Of a stretch of 64,000 nt of DNA, positions 62,923 through 64,000 are shown in pieces (the stretch's first letter is position 1; each line of letters starts with the position of its first letter). This DNA is from JACKAF01 sp041391485. Lineage in GTDB: Bacteria > Bdellovibrionota > FAC87 > UBA2466 > JACKAF01. The DNA is taken from the NCBI GenBank assembly GCA_041391485.1, contig JAWKNY010000003.1:1-64000 (forward strand). The letters run 5' to 3'. A program made the translations under genes and the position numbers. Below the pieces are notes generated by a model. That model was not told where the DNA came from and did not search any database. It saw only the letters and a program-made list of their open reading frames with translations.

Positions 62923-64000
62923 ATGAAGTTAAGTAGGGGCACAATTTACTACGCACTCACGTTCTTATTGAGTGCTGCCGTGTGGCAAAGCGCTTCCGTG
63001 TTGGCGGAAGAAGCAGGCTTAGCCCCGGGATTGCCAGCTCCGCCATCCGATGTTTCCGAAGACCAAGTTAAATTTTATATGGGCTTCCCAGCCTTTTCAG
63101 GCCTCGTGGGAACCATTGCCGAAGTAAACCAGGCGATGCGTGACGCCGCCGAAAACCCCATGGATAAATGGCGTCGCCAAAACGTGCAGGCCGCGATTTC
63201 AAAAATGCCGGGCGCTATCCGCGAGCTGGCGAGCGTTTTCATGAGCAACGAATTGCACAACGCCGATTTGCCTCCCATGCAGGCGATGTTGGGTGGGTTT
63301 ATCGACGTGAACGCCGCCGATCGCTACAAGAAATTCATGCAGCACCCGGATGCTAGCTTGATTCCGGAAGCAGGCCCCGGGTTTCCTTTGGATCTCAAGG
63401 CGCCGCCGCCGACTGTGACTTCGGCGAAAATCGCGCTCAGCGATCCGAAATTCAATCAGACTTCTGCCGCTCCTAAGCCGTCGATCAACCCGTCTGAAAT
63501 TGCGGATCTGTCGGGGGTGAGTGCCGGCGCGGTGGCGGGCACCTCCAGCATTGGATTTAACGACGACGCTCCAGAGGGAGGTGCTTCGGCTCCTTCCTCC
63601 AGCACGGGTGCGGCGAGCGGACGTGGCTTAGCTTCGGTAGCGGCAGATAGTAAGGATGCCGTTGCGGCGGGACTGGGCTTTATCAGCTCAGCGATTGGGC
63701 GTTTGCTTGGAGAAGAGGAAGCCAAGAAAGACGCTACGGCTGAAACGGCTGAAGGCGTTGCTAAACCGGCCGACGCAAACTTCTTAGCCTCGGTTCAAAA
63801 GGATTTGGCTCTGCTCGAAGGCAACTACGGTGCGGGAAGTAACGAAGAAGAGGAATGCGTCGAAGGCGACGAGCGTGAAGAGTGCCAGGAAGATGGAGTT
63901 TTTGATCTAGAGGCCATGAAAAAGAAGAAGAAGGGACCGGGCCGGCATGAGCAAGGCAAAGGTCTACGGTCCGCTTATAAGCTGAAAACGCAGCCCAAGA
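62923..64000 (+). CDS. Exported protein, acidic with Cys and Lys-rich segments (cut by window edge)
   Basis: The frame from ATG 62923 is open to the right edge (359 codons). The N-terminus MKLSRGTIYYALTFLLSAAVWQSASVLA is a signal peptide. The mature part has a helical block (FPAFSGLVGTIAEVNQAMRDAAENP), a DVNAADRYKKFMQHP segment, and a long low-complexity Ala/Ser/Pro/Gly region (GGASAPSSSTGAASGRG in outline). An acidic Cys pair (EEECVEGDEREECQED) then precedes KKKKKGPGR. Three overlapping ATGs (62915, 62919, 62923) occur; only 62923 is in frame with the signal peptide. The family is not recognised; it is probably surface or periplasmic. Confidence 0.7.
   Translation, partial: MKLSRGTIYYALTFLLSAAVWQSASVLAEEAGLAPGLPAPPSDVSEDQVKFYMGFPAFSGLVGTIAEVNQAMRDAAENPMDKWRRQNVQAAISKMPGAIRELASVFMSNELHNADLPPMQAMLGGFIDVNAADRYKKFMQHPDASLIPEAGPGFPLDLKAPPPTVTSAKIALSDPKFNQTSAAPKPSINPSEIADLSGVSAGAVAGTSSIGFNDDAPEGGASAPSSSTGAASGRGLASVAADSKDAVAAGLGFISSAIGRLLGEEEAKKDATAETAEGVAKPADANFLASVQKDLALLEGNYGAGSNEEEECVEGDEREECQEDGVFDLEAMKKKKKGPGRHEQGKGLRSAYKLKTQPK

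Overview
The window looks like a chromosome segment of a Gram-negative, Bdellovibrionota-like (Bdellovibrio/Oligoflexia-type) bacterium. The evidence is lpxC (lipid A), lgt and many lipoproteins, numerous signal-peptide outer-membrane beta-barrels, secreted proteases, two HU-family proteins and, most tellingly, a protein with a C-terminal histone fold of the kind known from Bdellovibrio. The phylum assignment is inference. I see no rRNA, tRNA, CRISPR array, insertion sequence or prophage. A large fraction of genes are split by single-base frame changes, mostly at homopolymers, while family motifs continue in the next frame. This reads as uncorrected long-read assembly error rather than gene decay, so I give such genes whole-gene spans.

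Region 1-8.6 kb (minus strand) is the 3' part of a biosynthetic operon: membrane acyltransferase, ketosynthase with a Cys-less second KS half, AT-ACP-KR-DH polyketide synthase, and a flavin-dependent halogenase-like protein cut by the left edge. Region 8.8-17.6 kb holds a cysteine-cluster protein, a lipoprotein, an SDR overlapping a zinc-finger/histone-fold protein, a porin-like protein behind a candidate sigma-54 promoter, and a three-gene set of exported Gx3-repeat and coiled-coil proteins. At 17.6-21.0 kb lies class I ribonucleotide reductase (nrdA-nrdB). At 22-24.4 kb there are an E1-like/rhodanese protein and a DUF985 cupin.

From 24.3 to 29.3 kb a compact minus-strand operon combines ZnuABC with an outer-membrane barrel, a His-rich duplicated lipoprotein and a small exported protein: a candidate envelope-spanning zinc-uptake system. 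Next come an osmoprotectant-type ABC transporter (29.4-31.6 kb) and an RND pump with a TolC-like channel but no adaptor gene (31.6-36.3 kb). Housekeeping and envelope genes follow: TPR protein, prmA, lpxC, galU, priA, lgt, HU, dksA. Region 46-56 kb is rich in secreted and outer-membrane proteins, including a lipoprotein metalloprotease, a tyrosine-rich protein, a signal-peptide-bearing methyltransferase-like protein and a lipoprotein plus subtilase pair. The right end has dcd, a TlpA-like thioredoxin, an exopolysaccharide operon (two GT4 enzymes and a WcaJ-like initiating transferase), a second HU-family gene, a PuuD-N-like membrane protein and an exported protein cut by the right edge.

Two non-coding patterns cut across the window. 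One is a repeat family (AGGTAC...CTTTTT...CTGTGGATAA) that begins at gene stop codons and carries DnaA-box-like sequence. The other is a set of CTTAC...GTAAG palindromes upstream of nrdA, dksA and the second HU gene.
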